Origin: Microlunatus endophyticus
GTDB lineage: Bacteria > Actinomycetota > Actinomycetes > Propionibacteriales > Propionibacteriaceae
Length of the DNA: 64,000 bases
Assembly: GCF_014646195.1 (NCBI RefSeq)
Contig: NZ_BMMZ01000002.1
Location: 434,001 to 498,000 of the forward strand
Direction: 5' to 3'
In this document: piece after piece, positions 36,552-47,961 of the stretch
Position numbering within the stretch: position 1 is the first letter of the stretch
How the letters are laid out: each line of letters begins with the position of its first letter
Notes under the pieces: model-generated
Databases searched by the model: none
Seen by the model: only the letters and a program-made list of their open reading frames with translations
What the model was told of the DNA's origin: nothing
Translations under genes and position numbers: made by a program

Positions 36552-37178
36552 GTGTTCTTGATGAGGGTTTCGTTGCCGGATGTCCCGGGATCCCTGGGGG
36601 CGGTGGCGACCGCTATGGGTTCGGTCGGCGCCGACATCCTCGCCGTTGAGATCGTCGAGAAGCACGAGGGTGCGGCGATCGACGACTTTGTCGTCGGGTT
36701 GCCCCCGGACGGTCTCCCGGACGCATTGATCAGCGTCTGTCAGGGACTCGGTGGTGTCACGGTCGAGTGGATCTCCCGGTATCCCGAAGGCGGCGGACTG
36801 CAGTCGGATCTGGAGACCCTGGAGCGGATGACCACCGATCCGGAGCATGCGGCCGAGACCCTGGTCTCCTCGGCGCCCGCGGTCTTCCGCTCCCAGTGGG
36901 CGGTGCTGGTGTCGGTGCTCGCCGACGGTCGGGCCGTGGCCACCTACAGCACTCCGATGGCACCGGACTTGGACACCGACCACCTCAAGGAACTGGCGCC
37001 CTTCGACGAGACCCACCGGTTGGATCTGCCCGGCGACTGGCTGCCCGGTTACGGCGATTCAGTCGGAGTGGTCAGCCCGCTGGGCGAGGGCCAGGCGATC
37101 GTGATCGGCCGGCTCGGCGGCCCGACCTACCTGGACTCAGAGGTCGCCCGGCTCCGCCATCTCGCCCGCTTGGCGTGA
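36552..37178 (+). CDS. ACT-domain amino-acid-binding protein
   Basis: A 208-aa protein with an N-terminal ACT domain (FLMRVSLPDVPGSLGAVATAMGSVGADILAVEIV, here about residues 2-35 onward) and a less conserved C-terminal half. It resembles the mycobacterial gene at Rv3013, between gatC and ligA. Probably senses a small ligand. GTG 36552 follows AGGATGGG; ATG 36561 is an alternative. It ends 4 bp from the convergent next gene. Confidence 0.8.
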   Translation: MFLMRVSLPDVPGSLGAVATAMGSVGADILAVEIVEKHEGAAIDDFVVGLPPDGLPDALISVCQGLGGVTVEWISRYPEGGGLQSDLETLERMTTDPEHAAETLVSSAPAVFRSQWAVLVSVLADGRAVATYSTPMAPDLDTDHLKELAPFDETHRLDLPGDWLPGYGDSVGVVSPLGEGQAIVIGRLGGPTYLDSEVARLRHLARLA

Positions 37179-37182
37179 GCGA

Positions 37183-37566
37183 TCACGTCGTCCGACAGCC
37201 GAAGCCGAAGCCGTAACAGCCGGTCATCTGGAAGTAGACGTACCAGCCGAGCAGGAAGCAGGCCAGCATCGCCAGCGGCAGCGCGATGCCGACATAGATC
37301 CGCATCCGCCGCTTCTGTTTGGTCGTCGGCACCTGCGCCGGGCCCCACTCGCCAATCGCCGGCTGCACCCTCGGCGGCGTACGGCCGTTCAGGTTGAGAT
37401 TGGAGAAGGCCCACCGCTTGAAGCGGGCCCAGCGGCTCGGCCGCGGTTCGGATGCCGCCCCTGGCTGACCGTCCGGCACCGGCTGGCCGGACTTGTCCCA
37501 ATGCCAGTCCGATTGCTGCCAGTTCGATTGCGACGGCGCTGACGGGTTGGGCTGGTTGCTCGACAC
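37183..37566 (-). CDS. Small membrane protein, unknown function
   Basis: A 127-aa protein: a Ser/Gln/Asn/Trp-rich hydrophilic N-terminal half (residues 1-85) and one membrane helix at about 90-112, ending in a short Gly/Cys tail (TGCYGFGFGCRTT). I do not recognise a family. The start is GTG 37566 with TACAGT 6 nt upstream, which supports expression. Confidence 0.65.
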   Translation of the reverse strand: MSSNQPNPSAPSQSNWQQSDWHWDKSGQPVPDGQPGAASEPRPSRWARFKRWAFSNLNLNGRTPPRVQPAIGEWGPAQVPTTKQKRRMRIYVGIALPLAMLACFLLGWYVYFQMTGCYGFGFGCRTT

Positions 37567-37572
37567 ACGGCA

Positions 37573-37578
37573 ACTGTA
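37573..37578 (-). promoter_or_regulatory. -10 element TACAGT, 6 nt before small membrane protein start
   Basis: TACAGT, 6 nt, then GTG 37566; no Shine-Dalgarno. Suggests a leaderless mRNA starting at the GTG. Confidence 0.5.
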
Positions 37579-37590
37579 GCCAGCCGAGGA

Positions 37591-38499
37591 TCAGAAGCTG
37601 AGCAGAGTGCGGCGGACCGCCTCCGCGACCCGACCGGACATCCCGGCCAGGTCGACCGCAGCACGACCGGCAACCTGAACAGGAATGAAGTCCAGCCACT
37701 CCGGGCTCCAGATCAGCAGCGCGCGCAGAACTGCCCGCGGGTCGACCCTCACCCCGGCCGCACGCTGATAGCACTGGAGGTAGTTCTCGGCCGTCGCAGC
37801 GGAGAACAAGCCGGCGAGATTCAGCATGCAGTGTCCGACGTCGATGCCGCGCGGGCCCACGCCGGCCATCGTCCAGTCCACCACCCCGGTGACCCGGCCG
37901 TCAGTCCACAACACGTTGAAGTGCTGATAGTCGCCGTGCACGAAGACCCGCTGACCATCCATCGGGCCGTCGGCCGCCTGGAGCGCCGCACGTCGCAGAC
38001 CGGTGTCGGTGATCCAGCCGAGATCAACGCCCGGATCGAACCACCCCTCGCGCGCACCTGCGAGGGTGGGCGGCAGCTCGTGGATCGACGCCTGGACCCG
38101 CGCCAGCCTGCGCACCCAGGAGTCCAGGTCCGCGGGCGCCAGCTCCACCCGGCCGCCGACCTCGGTCATGAGCACGCTCGGCACACCGGCCAGCCGTCCC
38201 GACCGATCGACCGAGATCAGCTCCGGAGCGCCGATCCGGTGCCCGGCCAGCGCCTGAAGCGCACCGGTCTCCGCGTCGAGGTGATCCTCGACGTGCACCC
38301 GGTGGCCGATCCAGCGACGCAGCACTGCCCGATGCCGGCCTCCGTCAGCAGACCGGGCGACGATCCGATCCATCGCGGCTGTGATCCCGCCCACGAGCCG
38401 CTCGACGGACTCGATGATCGCTCCGTCACCGAAGCGCGGCCTTGCCCACTGCTCGAGAACCCAGTTGAGGGCCTGGTCGGACATCGGCTCGTACGGCAT
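37591..38499 (-). CDS. Aminoglycoside phosphotransferase-like (APH fold) protein
   Basis: A 302-aa small-molecule kinase-like protein. The catalytic loop VFVHGDYQHFNVLW and the metal-binding VDWTMAG segment are intact; GGITAAMDR near the N-terminus fits the nucleotide loop. These proteins phosphorylate diverse alcohols; antibiotic resistance should not be assumed. AGGG lies 7 nt before ATG 38499; ATG 38484 is an alternative. It lies 62 bp after ligA on the same strand. Confidence 0.82.
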   Translation of the reverse strand: MPYEPMSDQALNWVLEQWARPRFGDGAIIESVERLVGGITAAMDRIVARSADGGRHRAVLRRWIGHRVHVEDHLDAETGALQALAGHRIGAPELISVDRSGRLAGVPSVLMTEVGGRVELAPADLDSWVRRLARVQASIHELPPTLAGAREGWFDPGVDLGWITDTGLRRAALQAADGPMDGQRVFVHGDYQHFNVLWTDGRVTGVVDWTMAGVGPRGIDVGHCMLNLAGLFSAATAENYLQCYQRAAGVRVDPRAVLRALLIWSPEWLDFIPVQVAGRAAVDLAGMSGRVAEAVRRTLLSF

Positions 38500-38561
38500 C
38501 GCAACACCCTGTCATGGACGTCGCCGAGCGGCCACCGAGTTGTCCGGTGCCGGCGTCTCCC

Positions 38562-40703
<2,142 letters not shown>

Positions 40704-40775
40704 GTCGCCGGTCCTGACATCGCCCCGGTGACGCGTACACCCCCGGGCGAGGCCGCCGAGGGCCGAAACAAATCA

Positions 40776-40805
40776 CCGGAAACTGTCCGGCGTCAAGGCT
40801 AGGCT
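40776..40805 (+). promoter_or_regulatory. Promoter and possible operator of the ABC transporter pair
   Basis: GGAAAC (40778-40783) and TAGGCT (40800-40805), 16 bp apart, could be the -35 and -10. The inverted repeat CCGGA-AACTG-TCCGG (40776-40790) overlaps the -35, as an operator might. Confidence 0.35.
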
Positions 40806-40853
40806 GCCCGGGTTCGGGGTGGATTCGATCCGGCTCACCGACGACGGAGGTCC

Positions 40854-42773
40854 ATGTTCGGGATTCTGAGGCTGGGGCTGCAAGTCGCGAAAAGAGCGAC
40901 CGTCATCTCACTGATCGCCGCGCTCGTCGGTGCGGGGACCGCAATCATCCTGCCGGTGCTGACCGGGCGGGCCATCGGTGGTGTGCCGGGGCTGATCCAC
41001 CACGGCTGGACCGGGCCGTACGTCGGCATCCTGGTCGGGCTGCTGGCCGCTCTGGCGATCAGCAATGTGACCGGCGTTCTGGGCCAGACCGGGATCGAGC
41101 TGGCCGACGGTCCGATCCGCCGCGAGATCCTGCTGCGGATCGGCTGGGCGCTGTCCCACGACCCCGATCTCACCTCACTGGAGGATCCGCGCACCGCCGA
41201 TCTGGTGCAGAAGATCAGATCCCGGGAGTGGGAGATCTCGATGGGCTATCAGATCCTCACCGCAGTCGCCACCCGCCAGTTCCCGGCCCTGATCGGCACG
41301 GCGATCACTCTCGGGATCGTGCTGACCTGGTGGGCGCCGATCCCGATCGTGATCGTGATCGCCATCAACGCCGAGTACCTGCGGCGGGTGATCACCACCC
41401 AGATGGACGTCTGGTCCGGCCAGGCCGAAGGACTCAAGCACGCGGCGTACGCATTCGAGCAGGGCATGGGCAAGGCAGCCAAGGAGATCCGGATCTTCGG
41501 GCTCGCGGACTACCTGCGGGCCCGCATGATCGACTTCGCGATGGAGGGCTACCGGCCCTACTGGGCACGGCGGTGGAAGGACGCCGGCACCAGTGTGGTG
41601 CTCGGTGTCATCCGGGTGATCACCACCCTGGGCACCATCGCGTACGCCGCCTGGCTGGCGGTCAGCGGCCGAATCGACCTGACGACCATCGCCACCGCGA
41701 TCCCGTTGATCATGGCGATGGCCGAGACCGATCTGTGGATGATCGGCCAGCTGCAGCGGGCCGGGACGACCTACGGCTGGCTGGAGCAACTCGCACCGGC
41801 ACGTCAGTACCTCGCCGACGCCGGCCGTACGGCAGCGCCGATCACCTCCGGCGACGGGGCACCGGTCGTGATCAAGGACCGTGCCACTGACAGCGGCGCC
41901 GCCACCGTCGGAGCCACGGCACGGCCCGCTCCGCCGGCGATCGTCTTCGACGAGGTGAGCTTCCACTATCCCGGCAGCGACCGGCTGATCCTGGACGGAC
42001 TGAACCTCGAATTGCCGGCCGGGGAGCCGGTGGCCCTGGTCGGAGTCAACGGCGCAGGCAAGTCGACGCTGGTCAAACTGCTCGCCGCCGGCTATCTGCC
42101 GACCCGCGGTCAGGTGCTGGTCGACGGAGTCGATCTTGCCTCGCTGGAGGTCGACGAGCGGCGCGACTGGCAGCGTCGGGTCGCGCCGATCACCCAGGAA
42201 TTCCTCCGGCTGCCGCTGCCGGCGGGCGACAACGTCGAGCTCGGATCCGGCCGGGTCTGGGCCGGCCGGCTGGATCCCGACCCGCTGCCGGACACCACCA
42301 CTCTGGACGCGGTGGCCGAGCGCGCCGGAATCACCGACCTGATCCACCGGCTGCCGAAGGGCTGGTCCACCTCGCTGGACAAGACGATGCCGGACGGGAC
42401 CGACCTGTCGGGCGGCGAGTGGCAGCGGATCGGGCTGGCTCGTGCGCTTCGTGCGGTCGCCGCCGGCGCCCAGGTGCTGGTGCTGGACGAGCCGGCCGCG
42501 GCCCTGGACGTCGAGTCCGAGGCACGGCTGGTCGGCGGCTACCTCGACCTGGCCCGGTCGGTCACCTCCTTGATCATCTCGCACCGGTTCTCCGTGGTCC
42601 GGCCGGTGCCGTTGATCTACGTGCTGGACGGCGGCCGGATCACCGAGCGCGGCAGCCACGACGAGCTGATGGCGGTGCCCGACGGCCGCTATCGCGCGAT
42701 GTTCACGATGCAGGCCAGCCGGTACGCCGAGGCGGAGGCCGAGGTACGGGCAGCGACGGAGGCGGGCGAATGA
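40854..42773 (+). CDS. ABC exporter half-transporter (1)
   Basis: A 639-aa fused membrane/ATPase subunit. About six helices lie in residues 15-310. The ATPase has Walker A GVNGAGKSTLVK near 396, signature LSGGEWQRIGLARAL, Walker B VLVLDEPAAALD and ISHRF. GGAGG lies 3 nt before the ATG. Its stop overlaps the next ABC gene (ATGA), so the two probably form a heterodimeric exporter. Substrate unknown; Walker B ends in the usual catalytic glutamate. Confidence 0.9.
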   Translation: MFGILRLGLQVAKRATVISLIAALVGAGTAIILPVLTGRAIGGVPGLIHHGWTGPYVGILVGLLAALAISNVTGVLGQTGIELADGPIRREILLRIGWALSHDPDLTSLEDPRTADLVQKIRSREWEISMGYQILTAVATRQFPALIGTAITLGIVLTWWAPIPIVIVIAINAEYLRRVITTQMDVWSGQAEGLKHAAYAFEQGMGKAAKEIRIFGLADYLRARMIDFAMEGYRPYWARRWKDAGTSVVLGVIRVITTLGTIAYAAWLAVSGRIDLTTIATAIPLIMAMAETDLWMIGQLQRAGTTYGWLEQLAPARQYLADAGRTAAPITSGDGAPVVIKDRATDSGAATVGATARPAPPAIVFDEVSFHYPGSDRLILDGLNLELPAGEPVALVGVNGAGKSTLVKLLAAGYLPTRGQVLVDGVDLASLEVDERRDWQRRVAPITQEFLRLPLPAGDNVELGSGRVWAGRLDPDPLPDTTTLDAVAERAGITDLIHRLPKGWSTSLDKTMPDGTDLSGGEWQRIGLARALRAVAAGAQVLVLDEPAAALDVESEARLVGGYLDLARSVTSLIISHRFSVVRPVPLIYVLDGGRITERGSHDELMAVPDGRYRAMFTMQASRYAEAEAEVRAATEAGE

Positions 42774-44566
42774 TCGAACAGCTGGCGGCAGCGGTCAGCA
42801 CGATCAAGTTGTGGATGACCACCGCATTCAAGGCCTCACCGGGTCTGTCGCTGCTGATGTGCATCAGCGTGGTGCTGTCCTCGGTGCTGAGTCCGCTGCA
42901 GGTCTATGCGATCAAGCTGGTCGTCGACGGCATCAGCCAGCACACCTCGGTGATGTCGGGAGTGGTGCTGCTCGGCGTCTGCCTGCTGGTCACCGCAGTC
43001 TCCGGGAGTTTCGCCGGCCCGATGGGCGACACCCTGGACGAGAAGGTCTACTGGTATGTCCATGACGACCTGCTGCGGCTGACCGCCGGCATCCCGTCGA
43101 TCGGCCACCACGAGGACCGCCGGCTGGCCGACCGGATCGCATTGATCGAACAGGACCGCAACCAGCTCGCCGGCGTCTACCGGATGCTGTCGGTCGTCGG
43201 CGGCGTCACCGGGACGATCACCGTGGTGGCGATGCTCTGGTCGGTTTCACCGGTGCTGTTGCTGCTGTTGGTGCTCGCCCTGGCCGTGGCCGGCGTTCAG
43301 GCCCGCGGCTGGCAGCAGCAGCGCAAGCTGATCCGCGAGCAGGAGCATCTGCGCCGGCTCGGCACCAAGATCACCGATGCCCTGACCGAGCCGCCGACCG
43401 GCGTCGAGGTGCGAAGCTTCGGCCTGGGCCGGACCCTGGTGACCGTCGCGGCCGACATCATCAGCCTGCGCCACAACCGCTACAGCCGGATCACCAGCCG
43501 CTTCGCCAGGCTGGTGTCCGGCGGCTGGGTGATCTACGGCGTCGGTTACGCGATCGGCCTGATCTGGCTGCTGGCCCGGGCCCGGGCGGGCGCGGCCACG
43601 ATCGGCGATGTGACGCTGCTGCTGCTGGTCGGCCCGCAGATCAACACCACCGCACAGGCGATGACCAACAACGTACGGATGGTGATCGGCGCGCTGGACT
43701 CCTTCGGCCGGTACCAGTGGCTGCGCGACTACGAGGCCTCGCACGACTGGCAGGCGAGCCAGGCCGAGCCGCCCGACGCGCTCACCGACGGCATCCGCTT
43801 CTCGGGTGTGTCCTTCGGCTACCCGTCGGCGATGGACACCGAGGTGAAGGCTCTCGACGGCGTCGACCTGTTCCTGCCGGCCGGCACCACGATCGCCTTC
43901 GTCGGTGAGAACGGCGCAGGCAAGTCGACCCTGGTCAAGCTGCTGGCCCGGTTGTACGACCCGACCGAAGGCCAGGTGCTGATCGACGGCGTGCCGTTGT
44001 CGACGATCGACCCGCTGGCATGGCGCAAGCGGATCTCGGCCGGCTTCCAGGACTTCGCCCGGCTGGAATTCCTGGCGGCCGACTCGGTCGGCGTCGGTGA
44101 TCTTGACCTGCGCGAGGACCGGCAGCTGATCAGCACCGCCGTCGGCGCCGGCCAGGCCGGTCCGGTGATCACCGGCCTGATCGACGGCCTGGACACCCAA
44201 CTCGGCCGTCAGTTCACCGGCGGTGTCGGATTGTCGGGCGGCCAGTGGCAGCGGCTGGCGCTGGCCCGCGCGTTCATGCGGACCAGGCCGCTGCTGATGT
44301 TGCTGGACGAACCGACCGCGGCGCTGGATCCGGAGGCCGAACAGGCGATCTACGAGGAGTACGGCGCCAGCGCCCGCAGGTTGGCGGCCGAGACCGGTGC
44401 GGTCACCGTGCTGGTGTCGCACCGGTTCTCGACGGTCCGGATGGCTGATCTGATCGTGGTCGTCGCCGGCGGCCGGATCAGCGAGCTCGGCAGCCACGTC
44501 GAGCTGATGGCGGCCGGTGGCAGGTACGCCGAACTCTTCACCCTCCAGGCCGACGCCTACCGCTGA
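42770..44566 (+). CDS. ABC exporter half-transporter (2)
   Basis: A 598-aa partner of the preceding protein: membrane domain in residues about 20-310, then Walker A GENGAGKSTLVK near 385, signature LSGGQWQRLALARAF, Walker B LLMLLDEPTAALD and VSHRF. The ATG at 42770 overlaps the previous stop; the frame upstream is a shadow. It ends 3 bp from the convergent MetE-like gene. Both signature motifs are canonical, so neither ATPase site looks degenerate. Confidence 0.9.
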   Translation: MIEQLAAAVSTIKLWMTTAFKASPGLSLLMCISVVLSSVLSPLQVYAIKLVVDGISQHTSVMSGVVLLGVCLLVTAVSGSFAGPMGDTLDEKVYWYVHDDLLRLTAGIPSIGHHEDRRLADRIALIEQDRNQLAGVYRMLSVVGGVTGTITVVAMLWSVSPVLLLLLVLALAVAGVQARGWQQQRKLIREQEHLRRLGTKITDALTEPPTGVEVRSFGLGRTLVTVAADIISLRHNRYSRITSRFARLVSGGWVIYGVGYAIGLIWLLARARAGAATIGDVTLLLLVGPQINTTAQAMTNNVRMVIGALDSFGRYQWLRDYEASHDWQASQAEPPDALTDGIRFSGVSFGYPSAMDTEVKALDGVDLFLPAGTTIAFVGENGAGKSTLVKLLARLYDPTEGQVLIDGVPLSTIDPLAWRKRISAGFQDFARLEFLAADSVGVGDLDLREDRQLISTAVGAGQAGPVITGLIDGLDTQLGRQFTGGVGLSGGQWQRLALARAFMRTRPLLMLLDEPTAALDPEAEQAIYEEYGASARRLAAETGAVTVLVSHRFSTVRMADLIVVVAGGRISELGSHVELMAAGGRYAELFTLQADAYR

Positions 44567-44569
44567 CCG

Positions 44570-45619
44570 TCAGTCGGCCAGCTGGTCGGTGACGATGTCG
44601 GCCGCCTTGCGGACGGCGCGTAGGGCGCCCACCGCCGATGCCCGGTCGAAGCGGGCCAGCCCGCAGGCCGGGGTGATGATCATCCGACCGGCGACGTCCG
44701 GTTCCAGTCCGAGGGTCCGGACCGCGCGCAGCACCCGCTCGCCGACCCGATCCGCTGACCACTGCCGGCCGGCAGCCGGTCCTGTCGCCGGGCTGGTGGA
44801 CAGCGCACCCGCACCCAGCCACAGGCCGTCGGTCATCGCCTGGCCGATCGCATCCCAGTCGGCGGTGCCGAGTTGATCAAGGTCTACCAGGACTCCGCCG
44901 AAGCCGGCCTTGTGGACCAGCTGCACCGGTACGCCGCGGGCACAACTGTGCAGCCACACCCGCGGGAGAGTCGACTGCTCCGCCGGCCGCAGGGCGGCCG
45001 AGACCGCCTCCGCCACAGACTGCAGCGAGTCGCTGACCTCCGGAACATCGACCTTGCGGTGCTTGGAGAAGCCGCTCGCGGTGGCGATGTCGCCGGCCAG
45101 GACCGCCGGCAGGGCGGGCTCGTCCAGCTGTACGACCAGGTCCAGGGCCGGCAGTCGCCGCTGCAGATCATCGACCAGTTCGGCGATTCCCTCGGCCAGC
45201 GACTGGGTCAGCTCCCGCCGCGCGCCGTGATCAGCGAGCAGTCGGTCGCCGCGGGGCCGCTCGACCGAGGCCGCCATCGTCCACGGCCCGGCAATGGCGA
45301 TCTTGAACGGACCTCGGTAGTCCTGGGCAACCTCCTCGAGTTGATCACGATCATCGCGCAGCGTGGCCCTGGCCCGGAGTTGATCGCGGCCGGGCGCATC
45401 GGTCAGTCGCCAGCCGGCCGGTTGCAGGTCGGCGCCCAGGCCGGACAGCACTGCTATCCCCCGGCCGATGATCTGCGAGCCGACGCCGCGCGCCGGCAGC
45501 TCCGGCAGGAAGGGCAGCTCCGGCGCCTCGTCGAAGCTGATCTTGAGCGCCTCGATCAGGTCGGTGCCGGGCCAGGAGCCGATGCCGGTACTGCGGATCG
45601 GCGCGAACTCGTCTGCCAT
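44570..45619 (-). CDS. MetE C-terminal-domain-like protein (cobalamin-independent methionine synthase family)
   Basis: A 349-aa protein matching only the catalytic C-terminal half of MetE. Candidate zinc ligands are the His and Cys of WLHSCARG and the Cys of ITPACGLAR; the glutamate ligand position seems changed (VLVDLDQL). Opening STGIGSWPG is family-typical. It occupies the place of Rv3015c between ligA and mnmA in mycobacteria. It may transfer methyl groups from a simple donor; true MetE activity is unlikely without the N-terminal half. Confidence 0.82.
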   Translation of the reverse strand: MADEFAPIRSTGIGSWPGTDLIEALKISFDEAPELPFLPELPARGVGSQIIGRGIAVLSGLGADLQPAGWRLTDAPGRDQLRARATLRDDRDQLEEVAQDYRGPFKIAIAGPWTMAASVERPRGDRLLADHGARRELTQSLAEGIAELVDDLQRRLPALDLVVQLDEPALPAVLAGDIATASGFSKHRKVDVPEVSDSLQSVAEAVSAALRPAEQSTLPRVWLHSCARGVPVQLVHKAGFGGVLVDLDQLGTADWDAIGQAMTDGLWLGAGALSTSPATGPAAGRQWSADRVGERVLRAVRTLGLEPDVAGRMIITPACGLARFDRASAVGALRAVRKAADIVTDQLAD

Positions 45620-45637
45620 CAGGATCCGACGGCCGGC

Positions 45638-46711
45638 TCAGGCCCGTGCGGCCGAGATCGTGGCGCTGCCCAGCACTCGCGTACCGTCGTAATAGACGAC
45701 CGCCTGGCCCGGTGCTACCCCGGTCAGCGGCTCGTCCAGCACGACGCCGACCCGGTCGGCACCCGCCGTCACGGTCGCCGGCACCATCGAGCCGTGGGCC
45801 CGGACCTGCACCTGCGCGACCCAGGACCCATCGCGTACGCCCTCGGTCCAGGTCGGCCGGATCGCGTCCAGTTCCCGTACGTCGAGATCCTCCCGGGAGC
45901 CGACGGTGACGGTGTTGTCGACCGGGGAGATGTCCAGCACGTAGCGCGGCTTGCCGTCGTCGGCGGGAGTGCCGATCCGCAGACCCTTGCGCTGGCCGAT
46001 GGTGAAGTGATGGCTGCCGTCGTGCTCGCCCAGCTGGTGGCCGTCCTGATCGACGATCGCGCCCGGACGGCTGCCGAGCTGCTTGTCCAGGAAGCCCGCG
46101 GTGTCGCCGTCGGCGATGAAGCAGATGTCGTGGCTGTCCGGCTTGTCGGCGACCGACAGGCCGCGACGCTCGGCCTCGGCCCGGACCTCGCTCTTCAGCG
46201 AACCGCCCAGCGGGAAGTAGGACCGCTGCAGCTGGGCCTGGCTCAACACGCCCAGGACGTAGGACTGGTCCTTGCTGTCGTCCACCGCTCGATGCAGCGC
46301 GACACCATGATCATCACGGACCAGCCGCGCATAGTGCCCGGTGCAGACCGCGTCGAAACCGAGCGCGATCCCGCGGTCCAGAACGGCGGCGAACTTGATC
46401 TTCTCGTTGCATCGCACACACGGGTTGGGCGTCCGGCCGGCGGCGTACTCGGCGACGAAATCGTCGACCACGTCCTCGGCGAACTGGTCCGAGAGATCCC
46501 AGACGTAAAAGGGAATGCCGAGCACATCGGCGGCCCGGCGCGCGTCGTGGGCGTCCTCCTTGGAGCAGCAGCCACGAGCGCCGGAGCGGAAGGACAGCGG
46601 ATTCTTCGACAGCGCGAGATGGACACCAGTCACGTCGTGCCCGGCCTCGACCGCGCGGGCAGCGGCAACCGCCGAATCCACACCGCCGGACATTGCAGCC
46701 AGCACCTTCAC
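45638..46711 (-). CDS. mnmA: tRNA 2-thiouridine synthase
   Basis: The 357-aa enzyme that thiolates U34 of Lys/Glu/Gln tRNAs. The PP-loop is SGGVDS (residues 8-13); catalytic cysteines would be C98 (NPCVRC) and C197 (HDICFIADG). GTG 46711 has AAAGGA about 10 nt upstream. It lies 39 bp after iscS, which supplies the sulfur, and 18 bp before the MetE-like gene. Confidence 0.96.
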   Translation of the reverse strand: MKVLAAMSGGVDSAVAAARAVEAGHDVTGVHLALSKNPLSFRSGARGCCSKEDAHDARRAADVLGIPFYVWDLSDQFAEDVVDDFVAEYAAGRTPNPCVRCNEKIKFAAVLDRGIALGFDAVCTGHYARLVRDDHGVALHRAVDDSKDQSYVLGVLSQAQLQRSYFPLGGSLKSEVRAEAERRGLSVADKPDSHDICFIADGDTAGFLDKQLGSRPGAIVDQDGHQLGEHDGSHHFTIGQRKGLRIGTPADDGKPRYVLDISPVDNTVTVGSREDLDVRELDAIRPTWTEGVRDGSWVAQVQVRAHGSMVPATVTAGADRVGVVLDEPLTGVAPGQAVVYYDGTRVLGSATISAARA

Positions 46712-46750
46712 GATCGCGTCCTTTCTCGTCGAACCTCGACCATTGTCTCC

Positions 46751-47911
46751 TCAGCCGGCACGCCGGGCCAATTCGACCGCCCCCGGAAGCACCGCCAGCA
46801 GCCGGTCGACGTCGACGTCGGTGCTGGTGTGGCCGAGGGAGAACCGCAGCGACGACCGGGCCTGGATCCTGGTCCGGCCCATCGCTTCCAGCACGTGGCT
46901 GGGCTCGGAGACGCCGGCGGTGCACGCCGACCCGGTGGAACTGTCGATGCCGTGCTGGTCCAGCAGCATCAGCAGGTTGTCGGCCGAGCAGCCGCCGAAG
47001 GACAGGTTCGCAATGCCGGGCAGCGATCCTGCCGGATCGCGGATCCCGTTCAGCTCGGTGCCGTCGATGGTCGTCAGAACGGTATCGATCAGCCGGTTGC
47101 GCAGCGTACGGATCCGGTCCGACTCGCGCGTGAGCTCATCGACGGCCGCTCGCAGGGCAGCCGCCATTCCCGCGATGCCGGCGACGTCCAGGGTGCCCGA
47201 CCTGACGTCACGTTCCTGACCGCCGCCGTGCTGGACCGGGGAGAGCCGGAAGTCGCGGCGTGCCAGCAACGCCCCGGCCCCTACCGGTCCCCCGAACTTG
47301 TGCGCCGACAGCGACAGTGCATCGAGCCCGGAGCCGGCGAAGTCGATCACGGTGTGCCCGACTGCCTGGACGGCGTCGGAATGCACCGGCACCCCGGCGG
47401 TCCGGGCGGCGGCAGTGATCTCGGCGACCGGAGCGAGCACGCCGGTCTCGTTGTTGGCGTACATGATCGATACCAGCGCGATCTGCTCGGCATGCCCGGC
47501 CAGTGCCGCCCGCAGTTGATCAAGGTCGACCCGGCCGTCGTGATCGACCGCGATCAGGACGACCGTCGCTCCGTCACTCGCCACCGACTCGACCGACTCC
47601 AGCACTGCATGGTGTTCGACGGTCGAGGTGATCAACACCGGGGCGTCCGGGTGGGCCCGGAAGGCGCCCTTGATCGCCAGGTTGTCGGCCTCGGTGGCAC
47701 CAGAAGTGAAGATCACCTCTGCCGGATCGGCGCCCAGGCAGGACGCCACAGATTCCCTCGACTCCTCCACCACCCGGCGGGCCTCGCGCCCCGACGTGTG
47801 CAGCGACGAGGGATTGCCGACCCGGGTCAGCTCTGCTGTGATCGCAGCGATCGCCTCGGCGCGCAGCGGGGTCGTGGCGGCATGATCGAGATAGCTGCGC
47901 GACGTGATCAG
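46751..47911 (-). CDS. iscS: Cysteine desulfurase
   Basis: A 386-aa PLP enzyme releasing sulfur from cysteine for tRNA thiolation and Fe-S assembly. Conserved N-terminus [21 protein letters not shown] lysine about K205 (LSAHKFGG) and active-site cysteine about C330 (STGSACTAG) are present. No ATG, GTG or TTG occurs in frame before the conserved start; the first standard start, GTG 47773, would cut off 46 residues. CTG 47911, overlapping a short ORF's stop as CTGA, is my best start ([15 protein letters not shown]). An ATG-to-CTG change or sequence error is possible. Confidence 0.9.
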   Translation of the reverse strand: MITSRSYLDHAATTPLRAEAIAAITAELTRVGNPSSLHTSGREARRVVEESRESVASCLGADPAEVIFTSGATEADNLAIKGAFRAHPDAPVLITSTVEHHAVLESVESVASDGATVVLIAVDHDGRVDLDQLRAALAGHAEQIALVSIMYANNETGVLAPVAEITAAARTAGVPVHSDAVQAVGHTVIDFAGSGLDALSLSAHKFGGPVGAGALLARRDFRLSPVQHGGGQERDVRSGTLDVAGIAGMAAALRAAVDELTRESDRIRTLRNRLIDTVLTTIDGTELNGIRDPAGSLPGIANLSFGGCSADNLLMLLDQHGIDSSTGSACTAGVSEPSHVLEAMGRTRIQARSSLRFSLGHTSTDVDVDRLLAVLPGAVELARRAG

Positions 47912-47961
47912 ACCCCGCTGATCATGCTGGTGATCATGCTGGTGATCATGGTGATGGTCAC
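47908..47961 (-). other. 17-codon ORF bridging etfA and iscS
   Basis: GTG 47961 overlaps the etfA stop (GTGA), and the TGA overlaps the proposed iscS CTG start (CTGA). The peptide is [17 protein letters not shown], made of 12-bp repeats. It could couple translation from etfA to iscS, or be the remains of a repeat expansion around the original iscS start. Confidence 0.35.
47917..47949 (-). repeat. 12-bp tandem repeat before iscS
   Basis: Coding-strand unit ATGATCACCAGC occurs at 47949-47938 and 47937-47926, with a partial third unit (ATGATCAGC) at 47925-47917. The proposed iscS start CTGATCACG resembles a further diverged unit. Confidence 0.85.

Noticed and set aside
37591..38499. Antibiotic-resistance gene from the aminoglycoside phosphotransferase motif
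   Set aside because: The APH fold serves many metabolic kinases; context next to ligA gives no support for resistance.
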